Shown here: piece after piece, positions 3,510 through 5,234 of the stretch | Layout: every line of letters begins with the position of its first letter | Position numbering within the stretch: position 1 is the stretch's first letter | Source of the DNA: Paracoccaceae bacterium | GTDB taxonomy: Bacteria; Pseudomonadota; Alphaproteobacteria; Rhodobacterales; Rhodobacteraceae | Length of the DNA stretch: 5,234 nucleotides | Assembly: GCA_023254015.1 (NCBI GenBank) | Contig: JALQYS010000094.1 | Coordinates: forward strand, 1 to 5,234 | Direction of reading: 5' to 3' | Translations under genes and position numbers: made by a program | The notes under the pieces: generated by a model | Databases searched by the model: none | What the model was told of the DNA's origin: nothing | Seen by the model: the letters and a program-made list of their open reading frames with translations, nothing else

Positions 3510-5234
3510 ATGGCCGTTGTCTTTTCCCTTCCCAGCCCTGCGCGGCAGTCCGAGTCTCCTCGGCCTGTCGGGGCCGAGGTCTTGGCGCAATGCCTGATCG
3601 AGCGGCGGCTTGTGCAAGGCCCGGCCATGGCGCAGGCGCTGCAACGGCACAAGCTGCGGGGCGGGCGGCTGGCCGACATCCTTCTGGCGCTGGGGCTGAT
3701 CGACGAGGCCGGGCTTCTTGCCTGCATGGCCGAGGTCTGGCAGGTCTCGATCTACACCGGCGAAGGCATGAAACCCGATGCGCGGCTGATCGATGCTGTT
3801 GGCGCGGTTGACTGTCTGGCGCGGCACCTGTTGCCGCTGCGGGTCGTCGGCGGCGCCACGCTGGTCGCAACCGCCCACCCCGAAGATTTTCACCGCCACC
3901 GCCCACAGCTTGAAACGCTTTTTGGCCCGGTGCTGATGGTTCTGGCGACAAGGGGCGTTATCGAAGCGGCCTTGCGCGATGTCCGGGGCGCCGGTCTGGC
4001 AAGGCTGGCGGAAACCCGGGTGCCGCTGGCCGACAGCTGCCGCACCTATCGGGCGGAACGCCTGCGATTGCCGGTGGCTGTGCTGGGCCTGTTGCTGCTG
4101 TTGGCAGCCTTGTCATGGCCGGCGCAGGCGCTGCTGACGGTCACGCTCTTTGCGCTGATGTCCGGCATCGCCTTCACCGGGTTGAAGATGGCGGCGCTTA
4201 TCGGGGCGCTGCGCGAACCGTCCGAACCGGCCCCGCCGCTGATCGCGCGCCTGCCGGTCGTGTCGGTCATGGTCGCGCTGTATCGCGAAAGCAACATCGC
4301 GCCCCGTCTGGTCAAGCGTCTGGGAAAACTGGACTATCCGCAGGAACTTCTGGATGTGCTCCTGGTGGTCGAGGCCGAGGACAACCTGACGCGCGAGGCC
4401 CTGGCGACCGCCGATCTGCCGGGGTGGATGCGGGTCGTCGTCGTGCCCGATGGCACGGTGAAAACCAAACCAAGGGCGCTGAACTTTGCGCTGGACCAGT
4501 GCCGGGGCAGCATCGTCGGCGTCTATGACGCCGAGGACGCGCCCGAGCCTGACCAGATTCGTAAGGTGGTTGACCGGTTCCATGCCCGAGGCCCCGATCT
4601 TGCCTGCCTGCAGGGTCGGCTTGATTTCTATAACCCCCGCGTCAACTGGTTCTCGCGCTGCTTCACCATCGAATACGCCGCCTGGTTCCGCCTTCTCTTG
4701 CCGGGGATCGAGCGGCTTGGACTGGCGGTTCCCCTTGGCGGCACGACCCTGTTCTTCCGCCGTCAGGTGCTTGAGGATCTTGGCCGCTGGGACGCCCATA
4801 ACGTCACAGAGGACGCCGATCTGGGCATGCGCATCGCCCGGCGCGGCTATCGCACCGAACTTCTGGACACCACCACCTTCGAAGAGGCGAATTGCCGCCC
4901 CCGATCCTGGGTGAAACAGCGCTCGCGCTGGATCAAGGGCTTCATGATGACATGGCTGACCCATATGCGCGACCCGGTCCGGCTGTGGCGCGACCTTGGC
5001 CCGCGCAAGTTCCTGGGGTTTCAGCTGCTGCTGGCGGGGTCGGTCCTGCACGCGCTGCTGGCGCCGGTGCTGTGGTCTTTCTGGCTTTTGCCCCTTGGGC
5101 TGTCCCATCCGGTGGCAAACCTGCTGGGCCAGACGCACTTCGCGACACTGATCGGCAGCTTCCTTGCGGTCGAGGCCAGCCTGATCGTCTTTGGCATCGC
5201 CGGTCTGGCGCGCACGCGCCACCGGCTCAGCCCG
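3510..5234 (+). CDS. Family 2 glycosyltransferase with N-terminal MshEN (GspE-N-like) domain (3' end outside window)
   Basis: The frame stays open for 575 codons to the window edge. Residues about 23-160 resemble the MshEN/GspE N-terminal domain: two 24-residue units (24-47 and 53-76) separated by five residues, then an alpha/beta part with RHLLPLRVVGGATLVATAHPED-type sequence (starting at 105) and LATRGVIEAAL. Two membrane helices follow at about 186-234. The GT-A catalytic domain spans about 248-480: VVSVMVALYRE (250-260), YDAEDAPEPDQ (339-349) as the metal/nucleotide-binding acidic motif, EYAAWF (388-393), GGT (410-412), NVTEDADLG (431-439) with the TED catalytic motif, and QRSRW (470-474), the QxxRW motif of processive synthases. 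Further helices lie at about 501-530 and 544-568. This is the cellulose-synthase-like layout, closest in my judgment to XagB- or NfrB-type enzymes that export a polysaccharide across the inner membrane. The product is unknown. It is 97 bp after carA and probably has its own promoter. Confidence 0.92.
   Translation, partial: MAVVFSLPSPARQSESPRPVGAEVLAQCLIERRLVQGPAMAQALQRHKLRGGRLADILLALGLIDEAGLLACMAEVWQVSIYTGEGMKPDARLIDAVGAVDCLARHLLPLRVVGGATLVATAHPEDFHRHRPQLETLFGPVLMVLATRGVIEAALRDVRGAGLARLAETRVPLADSCRTYRAERLRLPVAVLGLLLLLAALSWPAQALLTVTLFALMSGIAFTGLKMAALIGALREPSEPAPPLIARLPVVSVMVALYRESNIAPRLVKRLGKLDYPQELLDVLLVVEAEDNLTREALATADLPGWMRVVVVPDGTVKTKPRALNFALDQCRGSIVGVYDAEDAPEPDQIRKVVDRFHARGPDLACLQGRLDFYNPRVNWFSRCFTIEYAAWFRLLLPGIERLGLAVPLGGTTLFFRRQVLEDLGRWDAHNVTEDADLGMRIARRGYRTELLDTTTFEEANCRPRSWVKQRSRWIKGFMMTWLTHMRDPVRLWRDLGPRKFLGFQLLLAGSVLHALLAPVLWSFWLLPLGLSHPVANLLGQTHFATLIGSFLAVEASLIVFGIAGLARTRHRLSP

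Noticed and set aside
4113..5222. 369-codon open frame on the minus strand inside the glycosyltransferase region
   Set aside because: The plus-strand frame carries all expected GT2 motifs in order. The minus frame is rich in Gln/Arg/Asp without recognisable motifs and is a composition shadow.

Overview
The window reads as ordinary chromosome from a GC-rich alphaproteobacterium, most likely a member of the Rhodobacteraceae (Paracoccus/Rhodobacter-like). The main evidence is the C-terminal third of cytochrome c oxidase subunit I. It matches my recollection of the Paracoccus aa3 protein almost residue for residue, including its C-terminal tail. Strong G/C preference at third codon positions, a stand-alone ctaD, carA divergent from a GatB/YqeY-family gene, and a CtrA-type TTAA-N7-TTAA site fit the same group. 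I see no transposase, tRNA, rRNA, CRISPR array or phage gene.

Layout, left to right. (1) 2-532, + strand: 3' part of ctaD (aa3 cytochrome oxidase subunit I), closed by a strong intrinsic terminator at 547-576. (2) 582-613: a perfect 32-bp palindrome that looks like a dispersed repeat unit; its right end touches the ribosome binding site of the next gene. (3) 622-1116, +: a two-helix DUF2244 membrane protein. (4) 1213-1602, +: a small secreted protein resembling a shortened PEBP (YbhB/YbcL-like) domain. (5) 1606-2064, -: a GatB/YqeY-family protein whose stop codon is 3 bp from the stop of gene 4. (6) 2065-2245: a divergent promoter region with one candidate promoter toward the yqeY-like gene and two tandem candidates toward carA. 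(7) 2246-3412, +: complete carA, the glutaminase subunit of carbamoyl-phosphate synthetase. (8) 3413-3506: an intergenic stretch with a CtrA-like site and a GNRA-capped hairpin that ends in the Shine-Dalgarno sequence. (9) 3510-5234, +, running off the window: a large membrane glycosyltransferase of family 2 with an N-terminal MshEN (GspE N-terminal-like) domain.

The genes do not form one pathway. ctaD is respiratory, carA feeds arginine and pyrimidine synthesis, and the YqeY-like, DUF2244 and PEBP-like genes have poorly defined roles. The last gene is the most interesting: a polysaccharide-type synthase fused to a domain that in relatives senses cyclic di-GMP, preceded by a putative CtrA site and a hairpin at its ribosome binding site. 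That suggests a cell-cycle- or lifestyle-regulated surface polysaccharide. Several positions used for c-di-GMP binding appear substituted, so the domain may be degenerate. I found no clear sign of an entirely new system.
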